Shown piece after piece: positions 29,651-40,578 of a DNA stretch of 64,000 bases; position 1 is the stretch's first letter; every line of letters begins with the position of its first letter. The notes beneath the pieces are model-generated. The model was not told where the DNA came from, did no database searches, and saw only the letters and a program-made list of their open reading frames with translations. Both the position numbers and the translations under genes were made by a program. The stretch comes from Thunnus maccoyii (lineage: Eukaryota; Chordata; Actinopteri; Scombriformes; Scombridae): contig NC_056538.1 of assembly GCF_910596095.1 (NCBI RefSeq), positions 19,640,501 to 19,704,500 of the forward strand, read 5' to 3'.

Positions 29651-31480
29651 CTTTCAGAGATCTCCTTCAGTCTGCTGATAGTGTATCTTTATGAACAAAG
29701 TTCGATGTGTTTCTCTGCTTTAAGTATGTTAAAGTTTTGTAAGGCACCAGGTACAGATTTGACAATAAACTATTAACCTACATTTGGTTAGAAATTTCTG
29801 TCTTCATGCCATGAAGTTCACACAAAGTCACCTGGTTCCTTTTTCTTACATATACAAAGCATATAAGCTCTGTCAACTAACATATTCATAGTCTAATAAC
29901 CTTTGACCTCAGAAACAAGGCATGTAACAAGCACTTCTCCACTCTTAATCATCTAATCATTTTCTCTTCAGTGTGATGGACAAGATAAGATATCTCCATG
30001 GAAGACAATGAAAACCGGTTAAATATTTCACATTTTTATTTTGTTCCTCTCATACAGCTCAGCAAACTGCTCAGACATCAACTGAAACACTCATACCATA
30101 AAGTACCATTCAGGCACTGGACATGACTGAGTCAATTATATATGTACACAGATTTATCCTGATGACATTACAAACATCATAAATGAGTACTATGTAACAT
30201 ACATAATGACATACGACATTTCATAAATCTGCTCTGTATTGCTGATGATCAGTTATTGGCCCAGAAGGAACAGATAAATAGACAGAGCTGAATGACAGGC
30301 TTCTGAAAAATAAGAAGCAAACATAGAATCAGTCTCCTTGGTGGTTTCACCTCATTTACTGTATAATTTCAGAAGAGGAGAGAGCTCCAATATACTGACC
30401 GACAAAAATGGATAATTGTTTGTTTAAGGCCCTCACTATAATGACAAAGAAAGACCCTGTGATCATCCAAACCAGTGGTGTAGTGCAAGGCAGCCACTTC
30501 TGCTACTGATTAAAGTCCAGCACCGCTAATGCTCTACCTGCTCAGACACCTATTAAAAGGAAAATTCAGGAGGTAAACACTCATCGTATACCCTACTCTT
30601 AAGTTTTCACACCACTGGTCCAAAGGCCATTGCATGGCAGTGATGTGTTTGGACTGTGTGTGATAAGTGCAATGTACAGTGGCACCATGCAACTTATTGC
30701 TGCAACCTTGTAACAGTGACAATGTTTTATGAAAAACTCAGTCAAAGTGAACAACTGAAATGTCTCAGTTTGCCAAAACCTACAGCAGACATCTTTTTAG
30801 TTTAATATCCTGTGCAGGAATTTTATTCTTTTCATTAACGTTTTATAGTATCAATCCAGTAGGTGCGTATTGGTGAGGAGCTTGCAGACCTCTAACTGTG
30901 TGGCTCGACTAACAATGTGACATCTGTATCAACACTTACAAATGTGGCACAGACACAGGCTGGTGTAGAGAAATCCCTACAAGAAGAAGTACAACATGCA
31001 TTGTTCAAACCAGTCGTACGCATCCTCAAGAACTCATAGATTTCATAAAAATTTATACTCATATACATTTGATTGTAATCCAAAAGACAAGTTAAAATAA
31101 ATCTGGTCAGAAGCAGATTTTACTATTTTGTCATTTGAGATTTCTCTGATTTAAGAAAACAAGGTGTGTGACTGGTTTTGATTTTCTGCAGTGAAATAAT
31201 TGCATCTTTGATTTGAGCATTTAAGCTGATCAGTTTATATTAACTTCATGTTTTGAATTCAGTGAAATAAAGATATCTATCAGAGGTGGTGGGGGCTGAA
31301 TTACAGTGTAGAACACATAAAATCATATACTTTGTTAAAGAATGGTACCAAACCAGACATAAAGGAGGAGTATACTTTTAGTACATAACATCACCGTCTG
31401 AACACCTCCCCTCCAAGGCAGCTCACATTTCCTTTGGACAAGTCCAGTATGATATGCAGTTCCATCATGCGCCATAAAAT
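29651..31480. other. Non-coding stretch downstream of the rhou-like gene
   Basis: No exon recognised. It may contain distal 3' UTR or regulatory sequence of the gene to its right. Confidence 0.35.
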
Positions 31481-31486
31481 TTTATT
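31481..31486 (-). terminator. Candidate polyadenylation signal of the rhou-like gene
   Basis: AATAAA on the minus strand (TTTATT on plus), about 340 bases downstream of the TAG stop at 31822. It is the nearest canonical hexamer I noticed. Human RHOU has a long 3' UTR, so a more distal site is possible. Confidence 0.4.
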
Positions 31487-31821
31487 AGCTCCATAATTTT
31501 TGGTTGAATGCTGGTCAAAGTCATATTAACAGTTCAAACTGGCTCTGAGGAGCAGACAGTGGTTACAGCCTCTCAGTCTTTCAGGCATCAAGAAATCAGG
31601 AGAAATCAGGAAGGGATGTTTTCTGCCCAACCTGCAACCACTACAGCCCAGAGGAAATGCTCTGCCTCTGTTGAACTGTTGCTCCATTGATCAAAGTAAT
31701 TTTTGGACACATCTGGGGTCGTCCAGGTGAGCCTGAAAACAGAAGTCCTTATATCCAACTCAGTCCTCCTGAACAAGTTCCAGTTTTATCATCGGACACA
31801 GGAAGATTGTCTTCTCATTCC

Positions 31822-34800
31822 CTACTGGACGCACACGTACTTTTTCCACCAGGACTTTGAGAGCATCTTCATCTTATCAGCTGTGCTGCGGACCTTCCTC
31901 TCCCGCCGGGCTCTCCTGTCAGACTGCCGCAGCCCCACAGCGATAGCTGCATCAAACACCTCCTTCAGATTCTTTTGCGTGAGCGCCGAGCATTCGACGT
32001 ACGTCACTGCCCCAATTTTGTCTGCCAGCGCTCTGGCGTCTTCCTCTGCCACCGGCCTCTCCCGCCGCCTCGCCAGCTCGATCAGAACCTTGACGTCCTG
32101 CCGCAGGTCGCACTGTGTGCCAACGAGGAGGACGGGTGTGAGAGGGCAGCGGCGGCGGATTTCGGGGACCCATTTCTCCCAGACGTTTTGAAAGGAAGCT
32201 GGGCTGACCACACTGAAGCAGAGCAGCAGAGCGTCGGTCCGACTGTAGCAGAAGTGGCGGAGTTTGTCAAACTCATCCTGTTGGAGACAGAGACAGATAC
32301 TGAGCAATGTGGTTTTGTGTTTGCAAAGGAAAATTCTCCTGTATTCCTACTTCATGATTTGATAAAAAACATTAAACAAACATTTTATATTTAGCTCTTT
32401 ACTTTACTTTACTTCAGCAAGCCCCTCACTGGTCAACACACTCACACTCAGCACCATAGCATCACAAGGAAGGGAATTGTGCCAATAAACTGTTCAATAA
32501 CAAGCTGTCTAAATAGTGTTTATATTGTGCTAATGTATACATGAGCCCTGCCTACTCATTTATATCATCTACAGTAAATCTCTTAAATTAACACTATGGA
32601 GCCACACAGCTTTAACTAACAAGGGCCTCCCACATCCTTGAGTACACAGATTAAAGTTGGCAGAAACTCGACATAAACCTCTCCCTCTTTGCCTTAACCC
32701 TCTCCTTTCCAGCACACATTTGCTAATCCCTCTATGCCTAAACAATACTCTGCGCCAGCACCTTTTGATTTTGAAAAGCAGGCCAAATCTGCAGAAACAA
32801 TCAGTAATTTAAACTGCGAACATGTGGGTTCAAGGCTCAGCGAATGCAGTGGACACTTAATCAACTTGTGAGTTTCCCACACAAGCTTTGGCTTTGCTTT
32901 GCTATCTGATGACGTAGGTCCATCTGCAGAATATACAGACATATCAACATCTCTGAGTAAGGAGCAACTTTGTTTATCAGCTTTGGCGGCAGCTGTTATC
33001 ATTTTTCTCCAGACCATTTCGGTCTTTCTGTTTCGGCTTTCTCTCTCTCACTCTGTCATCTCTTTTTCTTGGCACACCCAACCCATTTCTGGGTTTCCTT
33101 CTTATGAAATTGCATCAGTACAGTAAGTGTTTGATGACTTTTATCTGTCCATATTTGCCCAAGCTTGTCTGTATGTGTGTGTATATGTGCGTGCAGTTGT
33201 AGCACTGTGTGCAGCTTGCAACATGCTGTGAGGTTTTACGTGTATTAGGGGCTTGTTCAAATGCCTCAACCCACTTTATAGCCAAATTGTCTTTGATTCT
33301 GCGTAGAACTGGCAGTGCCCTCGGAGGGTTTGTGAATGTCAAATATGCTGCTCCCAGGGCAGGCTTCTGTTGGGCTGGATTATGAAACAACCACCCATGC
33401 CCCAGAGAGAAAAACACTTTCACAACCTGTTCCTCCAAAGATTTCCCTACCAACATAATAATGAGTCATGAACTTTGCCTGGGAAGCTTCATGTACCACC
33501 ATGTCCTTAACAGACACAGGCAGAAAGAAATCATTTTTCACGTTCTTATGCATCATATCACCTCCGGTCTAATCTACTGGCTTCTCCCACTCCTTCAGTA
33601 CCCTGTTACTACACCACTCTAAGTTAAACCTATTCTATAGAGCAGTGTTATTCCTACTCCAGATGAAGAATGACAGTAGAGACAAGGAATTCTACTATTT
33701 CTACACCAGTGAACTACCTGAAATAATAGTGAGAGGCCCATATTAAGCCCTAAGGAAAAAAAGAAAGCAAAGACAACTTGAGTGAACTACAACAACAGTA
33801 TGTCTGCAGCTAAAAATCTATTTTAATTGATTATTTGTTTAATCTATTAAAGGCACAGTATGTAATTTCTGCCGCTACGGATCTCTCAATCAAAACAATA
33901 ACAAAAGACTGACTGCTCAAGGCGTGATCCTTTAATTACATGTTCCATCAGATCAACAGCCCGAAATTCGAAGGTGTTCGGTTTACAATTAATTTGAAAA
34001 AGGCTTTAACAATTCACAAATGCAATATAACAAGCGGCTCTTTGAGGCTGTATTTAACGCAGTGATGCTTTGATTTTAGTGTGCTATCATGCTGATGTTT
34101 AGAATGTATAACGTTAAGCATGTTCACCATCTTAGTTGAGCATTTTAACATGCTAAAATTAGCCAATTAGCTCTAAACACAAATTACAGCTGAGGCTGAA
34201 GGGAATGTCATTAGTTTTGCATGTATTTGGTCATAAACCAAAGTATCATTTTTGACGTGATGATTGTGCAAGATGAAAAATGAAGGGGTTTGTCCTGAGG
34301 GGAACATGAATATTTGTACCAGATTTCATGGCAATCCATCCAATAGTTGTCGAGACATGTAACTAAAAATAAAAAAATGTCAACCTCATGGTGGCACTAG
34401 ATGAAAAGTCAAGGGATCATAAAAGTCAGTAGGATTCATCTTTGGAGGAACATTCATGGCAGTCGATCCAATAGTTGTTGAGATATTTCAGTCACAGGAC
34501 ACTACCACTCATTTAGCTGCTAGCATTGCTAAAATATGACATTTATGTGTAACAACGACATGCAATGTAATCCAGAGGTGATGCGTGTGTCTGTCAGTGT
34601 GTGTATAAAACTCACCTGTCCTGCAGTGTCACACAACTGTAGTCTAACTGGGTTTCCATCCACCTGAACCACAGCTGTGGACACAGAAACAGACAGAGAA
34701 AATAAGTCACAGCTGTCAACATGACTTAAAAACTTTAAAACTGTATACCAAGCCCCCACCTGACACTTTGGTAGTTAACATACACACACACACACACACA

Positions 34801-36875
34801 CACACACTCGACCCACCAGAATATTCTGTGGAATAAACAAAAGCCTGCCAGTTGAAAACACAAAGACCCCCTGCTCTTTTCTTCCAGCTAGCAGACGGCC
34901 TGCTCTGTCTCGCCCACCCACTCTGCCAGTTACTGTTGAGACCATAACACTTTACTGTCGCTCGGACCACTCGGTGAGCTTTGTTCTCTGCTGTGTTTTG
35001 ACAGAGGCCATTCCAACGTTGTCTAATGGTGGGGGTAAAAACAAAGCTGATTTTGTTTGCTCAGTGACTCTCTTCCAATAGGCCTCATTTCCAGATTGGT
35101 GGAAAAGTGGATGAGTCATCTTACAGCGAGTTTCATTACAGGCCATTTATTCTTTTCAGAAGAGTGAGCACAATGCAGAGCAGCAGGCACATGGAAACAT
35201 TTACAATACGCCTGGAGTGTATGGTCGGTCATACCACCTGATCAAAGAGTTTGCTGGAACTACTCATGTAGTAGGACAGGCATCATAGCACCAAGCTTTG
35301 ACAAAAGAGAGGAGAAAAGAGAGGGAGGAGGGGAAAAAAAGGAAAATGAGAGCGAGCTGCCATTGTGTAATCATTTCTTAATCCCTGACATATAATACTT
35401 CTTTGATTTTCTGCTCTGTCTCATCGTCCCCTCTCTCCAGCCTCCCGCTTCTCTACGTTTCTGCCACCTGTGCCTTTGCGTAAATGCTCAGAAGTCAGCT
35501 TTCAAGGGGACACTCTGATTCTGGGCACCGAGATATGACATCACCAGCAAGGGCCCCAACTGCACAATTACTCTCTGTCAGGCCGGGCGAAAGACAATCT
35601 CTGCCTCAGAGCCATTGCAACAGATGTGCCCATTCCAGTATAGATTGAGAGGGCTCAAGGGGTCAAGGCTGACAACAATAGAAAGAGTTGTGCAATCCAA
35701 AACCCGTGAACCAGAGACACTCTCTGCTCTGTACAGGAAGGTTGAGCCATGGCTCATCTGAAGGTGGTGTGTGTTCCCAGGGACTGTTTTATGGGATTTA
35801 TGTTAGCCAAGTTGTTAGTTTTACTACTCATTAGCATAATGTCAGAGAAAAAAAAAATCCCTAAATACCAAATAAGAATAAAAAAAGTTGATATATTAAT
35901 ACTCTTGCATTTATAGACAGAACATCTAACAAAGTAAAGTTTTTGAACTTTCAAAAAGAAAAGCTACAAAAGGGCTGTCTAGGTGGATTAGGCTGAGGAT
36001 GTGATCATGAAGCAATAAAGGTCACAGGTGTTTCTTTTCATGTGAACACTGATCAGTTTAAAGTGCCACCTTTGAAGGATTTTGTTCTCTCTGCTTATTT
36101 TTCAGTAAACAACTCTTGCTGGGACTAGTGAAACAGTTTGGAAAGTGGAACCAGGCCAAATGGAAACCTGGCTACATCAGGGACTATAACTCATGTACAT
36201 TAACGCTGATGGAAGACAGATAATAGGAAACACAAACACATCTATCATAACAGTGGAATAACGGAGGAATTGGCAGAATGGGCGGGTGCTCTGAAAACGT
36301 GAAGTTGAAGGAGAGTTCAGGGAAATTAAGTGAGACTGTCAGGCAGGTAGGAACAAAGTGAATTGAATTGGAAATAAAGAGGATTATACGGGCTCATCAG
36401 AGCTTTGTTTAATGTCATTAAAGTTTAATTCACCAGAATTCACCCCAATTTAGGCTCCAATCTCAATACACCGATCTACACAGTTATGCAATTCGGTCTT
36501 ACTATCTAATCCTTCCAAAAACTGACAGGGCTTTGTGGAAAATAAATCTGCTCTAGGAAAACCAGAGATGCTGTTTCTTGTATTAGACAATAACTATACA
36601 TTATTTTCTTAGATTATTTGTGCATTATGCAAATTGTCTAAAGAGTCTAAAATAGCATTATCTTCACTTTGCTTACCTGAAAAGTCATCAAATGCAGTAG
36701 GGACGTATTTGGTTGGGTAGCCATTCGTTGTGTAGCTGACCACCAGACTGGTTTTGCCCACCGCTCCGTCGCCGAGCAGGACGCACTTCAGCAGCCGCTC
36801 CTGCGCTTGCCCTGGCAGGGCAGGACTGGGTTTGTGCGGGGGCACCGGAGGGGCCATGGTCCGTCCGTAATCCAT
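31822..36875 (-). CDS. rhou: Rho family small GTPase, RHOU/Wrch-1 type (3 exons, complete)
   Basis: Coding exons are 36875-36677, 34674-34616 and 32277-31822. All junctions are GT-AG and in phase, giving 237 residues (human RHOU has 258). A proline-rich N-tail ([14 protein letters not shown]) resembles the SH3-binding tail of RHOU. Then come the P-loop GDGAVGKT (35-42), a switch I region with [16 protein letters not shown] (82-86), the base-recognition motif TQCD (140-143) and ECSAL (181-185). Unlike RHOV, the protein keeps [27 protein letters not shown] and KSWWKKY, which are typical of RHOU. The start at 36875 sits in a strong CACCATGG context; an in-frame ATG at 36893 (weak context) would add six residues. 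RHOU family proteins are atypical, fast-exchanging GTPases at plasma and endosomal membranes that act on PAK/PAR6 and adhesion. The tail ends YVCVQ rather than the mammalian YCCFV. Teleosts can carry two rhou paralogues, and I cannot say which this is. Confidence 0.93.
33845..33930. repeat. Dispersed repeat fragment (GGCACAGTATGTAATTTCTG type)
   Basis: The phrase TTAAAGGCACAGTATGTAAT, followed by TTTCTGCCGCTACGGATCTC, resembles the end of a common teleost short repeat. It lies in rhou intron 2. The other end was not found. Confidence 0.4.
34085..34510 (+). repeat. Teleost dispersed repeat (CAATCCATCCAATAGTTGT family)
   Basis: Two units are visible. One includes CCTGAGGGGAACATGAATAT, TTTCATGGCAATCCATCCAA and TAGTTGTCGAGA. 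The next includes TCAACCTCATGGTGGCACTA, GAAAAGTCAAGGGATCAT and TAGTTGTTGAGATATTTCAG. The copy is better preserved than the one at 23.9 kb and sits in rhou intron 2, plus-sense relative to a minus-strand gene. Confidence 0.75.
34782..34807. repeat. (AC)n microsatellite in rhou intron 1
   Basis: About 13 AC units, roughly 110 bases upstream of exon 2 in the gene's sense. Confidence 0.92.
35390..35660. other. Complex intron-1 sequence of rhou, candidate regulatory element
   Basis: This stretch has no simple repeats or recognised mobile element. It is less AT-rich than its flanks and contains TGACATCA-like and TTTGCGTAAAT motifs. It is only a candidate; conservation cannot be judged from one sequence. 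Confidence 0.2.
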
Positions 36876-37140
36876 GGTGACTGGAGGTGACATTCAATCA
36901 GCCAGCACTTCACTTCCAGCGGTGTCCTCGACGGGCAGATGAAGGACCCACCATGAGAACAGGCTTCTCCTCTCTTACACAAGTTTGTCAAATGCTTATG
37001 GTCGTGAGTGGGACTCGTGCGTAAAACCCCTCCTCCGGTCCTGCGTGCTGCCAAAGCCACTGTGGCAGATTACTATCACAACCACAGCCTCTCTGCAGTT
37101 TACAATGCGAGGGCGGGTCCAAGGCATTATATCGCCAGAT
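36876..37140 (-). promoter_or_regulatory. Putative 5' UTR and promoter region of the rhou-like gene
   Basis: The sequence just upstream of the start codon is richer in G, C and CpG than its surroundings. It contains a GC-box-like GGGCGGG at about 37111-37117 and, further upstream, a TATA-like GATATAATG on the minus strand around 37125-37133. Placement of the transcription start is inference; no cap site can be read from sequence alone. Confidence 0.35.
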
Positions 37141-40100
37141 TGATTTGACTAATCCCACCCACTTCACCTCCCAACATTGAAGAGCCAAGCAGACACAGGT
37201 TGGAGATGTCAAACCAAATGTTTATCCTTTTTGAGACTGTTACATTTTGAAGATTACTTGTAAGTTACCGGACACTTGTGAAATGATAGGAGACAATGGA
37301 AAATAATATTGTAAAATACACCCCAAATCTCTTTTATTAATGTATTATGTATCACATTTATCTCTACTACACAGCAGAACCAACTGTGTCATATAGGGCC
37401 GACCTATTGTGAGGTCAGTGAGTTTGACCCAGTGTAGGCAAGTCCAGACTTATCCTGTCCTGTAAGAAAAAGACAACCTTGATGTCCATTTTGAACATGA
37501 GACATAAAGTGCAGACATTTCAAACCCACTCAGACCCCCTGACCTACTTTAACTGGTAGCAAGCTGAGCCTTGAAGGAACAGCCAGTGGCCAAAAACTGT
37601 AGCTACTGGAGAATGTACAAGATAAAAAGATGGTGAAATTTGTGAAAGGAATTTACTAATTTAAAAGTAATTGTTCCTCTGATGGGTAGTTTTTCAAACT
37701 GTACAGTGGAAAGTCAGACAAGTTGGACATTTGGAAAGAGGGATGGAAATAATGTCTTGGCTTTTGTCGCCTCCTTGTGGTTAGAAGCAACAGCAAAGAG
37801 AAAACAGACATGGATTACCTGTAGGTCAAGTAGTGCATATCATTATCACCATATGGCTCCAAAAGCCACATTTTAACAAGTTTCATTTGTAAAAGCATTT
37901 GCAACATCTTAACTTTAAATCAAATGTGTCCATACAGGTCAAATCAAAAGTAAATAAGAAACCCAAGACCGACAAACAGACAAGGTACCAAGTTTCAGAA
38001 ACATCCAACACAGCCTATAAATTAATGTGTTGACTAATTGGACTATAAAAGTAAGAAAATAGCAAGATATGCCTGTACAGTTTTCTTTTTGACACTTTCA
38101 AATTGCTTGTTTTGACTAACCAAAACCTAAAGGTACTCAGATCAACTATAACATGAAAAAGAAAAGCTGCAAATCCTCTCATTTGAGAAGCTAAAACAAA
38201 GGAATGATTTGTATTTTTGCTTGAAAATAGTTGCCGCTTAATTTTCTGTCATATGACTAAGTGATTAATTGACTAATTGTTGTTGCTCTAATTAATATGA
38301 TACCCCTATGACTACTGTAGCTACAGTTTGTGGTCTGACAGTAATTTATCTGAACCCTTGCAGGCTCCATCTCTGGGGGTACAAACGCAAAATCCACAGT
38401 AGGGGCCATTGTATAATATAATTTCTCTAAATGTGGACCCCATTTACAGCCTCTACTGAAGTGATAACATTTCAGTCCAGGCTCTTTCATATTACTGTGA
38501 ATATAAAACACGTCTATAATAATGTCATAGGCAAGTATTGGAGATTTGAGCCATATTGCCATATTGTATCTATCACAAAAAGTCACACTTCACTTATTTT
38601 TTTTTTTAGCTTTTCAGCGTGTTTATTTTTCCAAGATTAAAACTTTAATTATTTTAAGAATACAAAATAATCAGCATAATACTATAATGTATGTAATGAC
38701 CGATTCTGACTTATTTTAAAGGAACTAAAATTTACTTTCCTGTTTGGAATTAATTTCTTCCTCATTGCAAGTCTTTCATCCACACAGCATGTATAAAAAC
38801 ATAAGTATATCGTAGGCAAGACCAAGTGAGACTAAATGATGAGTTTGACTGCAGTTTTCTTTAAATATACTTTGACAGGACAGACCTCAGTGAATGAACC
38901 TTTTTTATATGCCAAGCTGTGTGGATAGAAGAAGAGAATCACTGACTAGTGCCTCTAATTTCATTGCTATCTCTAACATCTTGTTTGAAAAAATCATTTG
39001 TATCAGTATACTACTACAAGAGGCCAGTGTGTACAACTATAGTAGGTCCAATACTGATCAGCAGAGGATGTCTAAGGCTGATGGGCCTGGATCATGTCTG
39101 TTATAACAAGGTTTTCAGTGCAGGACACAGATAAATTATGCATTAATAAGGCATAGGAACAGACACATTTTGGTGCAAGCTCAAAAGCAACTGCTTAAGG
39201 GAAATATGGACTTGCTGCAGAGTATCCTGAATAACTTTATTATTCCTAAAACTGATCTACTTACAATTCTGTGTAAGATACCATGTCATTGTACACATGT
39301 ATCTATTTATCACACAAGTATTGTACATGTACAAAACCCCATTCTCAGGAAGGCAATGGTCAGGTAAATATGAGAAGTGGCTTGTTATGGGAGGAGAAGT
39401 CGCGGTAAGCTGTTGTCAGCAGTAAGTACTGTGAATCAGATCATGCACTATAACCTGCAGTTAGAAAGGCACCTGCTGTATTTTACTCCCACATTCCTTT
39501 ACAAGTTTCCTCCGAGGCTGAAGATAAACACATTAAGAGCTCAGAGAGGATGTCTATTTGAAATCTTAGCACTTGTTTTTTTTAATCATACATCCCTTAC
39601 ACCTTAAGTACTTCTGATGCTCCGTCAATGAGGAACTTCCTCTACATCTATAATACATCTCAATTATTGAACTTGTTGAAATCCATTTATTTCTCTGAAT
39701 ATTATGTTTCAGCTTTCCATTTATTTCAATATATGTGGTGAAGTGACATGAAAAGACATGGACAAGAATCAAAAACTCAAGTGAATAATTGTGTGAGTGA
39801 AAATGAATAAATGTTTGAATGAAAATGAATGCCTGTGCGGATGAAAAGAAACAGAAAGTTTGGAAAATAAAGAAGAAATGTGACTTTAATTGCTTGTAGG
39901 TAACAGTTTCATTTCTGCGAAGCTGTGTGTCAGGAATTACACGCACACTCACACACTCGTCTCATACTTGCACGCACACAGATAAAACAGTCATGAGAAT
40001 GAATATGCATTCAGAAATGTACATGTGCAGTCGCATAGACACATGCATCCAAATTGCCAATTGTATGCTGCCATGAATAATGATGACCCCTGTCTTTTTT

Positions 40101-40359
40101 TTGTCCTCTCACATAAATTACCTTAATAACTAAGTTCCCTTTTCTCAGGTGTGTAGCTGTCGGTGTGGTAATATCTGGTCATTAGTACCTCATTTGGACT
40201 ACAGCTTTCAACTAATACTTCACAAGTCATTTTTAGATATTAAAAACAGTGAACATTTCCAAAGGTGGTCACACATGACAAGATGCATCGTTGAATCTTT
40301 CCGTCTCTGACGTGAGCAGCAACAGTCTCATCCTGCATTCATACACCTTGATTTCACCG
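37141..40359. other. Intergenic stretch between rhou and rtn2
   Basis: Apart from a degenerate GATTAATTGACTAATTGTTG-type MITE at about 38025-38293 I see no feature. Both flanking genes run on the minus strand, so this interval holds the rhou upstream region and the rtn2 3' end. Confidence 0.45.
38025..38293. mobile_element. Degenerate MITE of the GGGCTGCAACTAATGATTAT family
   Basis: The end phrase GATTAATTGACTAATTGTTG followed by TTGCTCTA, and internal CTCTCATTTGAGAAGCTAAA, match the better copies at 57.6 and 61.75 kb. Confidence 0.5.
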
Positions 40360-40365
40360 TTTATT
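40360..40365 (-). terminator. Candidate polyadenylation signal of rtn2
   Basis: AATAAA on the minus strand (TTTATT on plus), about 215 bases beyond the TAA at 40579, a normal distance for a short 3' UTR. Confidence 0.5.
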
Positions 40366-40578
40366 AAGAATTAACCCAACCCTTACCTCTTAACCCCATA
40401 ACTTAGATACAGTTAGCGTGTTAAGTACCATGCGTAATCCCCATCATTGTCGTCTGTTTATATAACGTCCCATCCCTTCCCCAGTCTCTGGAGCTCTGAG
40501 CGCAGACTGCTGGGTAAGACATCTGAGTGACAGCCTGTAACTCTGGTAGCTTCTCTTTCAGTTCTTGTCCATGAGTGT

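Noticed and set aside
31703..32394. Plus-strand frames of 139-162 codons
   Set aside because: They are antisense shadows of the third rhou exon, whose minus-strand reading is a clear Rho GTPase.
31822..36875. RHOV instead of RHOU
   Set aside because: [25 protein letters not shown] and the KSWWKKY tail fit RHOU. RHOV has CNGYPARY and VRIELWDTAGQEDFDRLR at these places.
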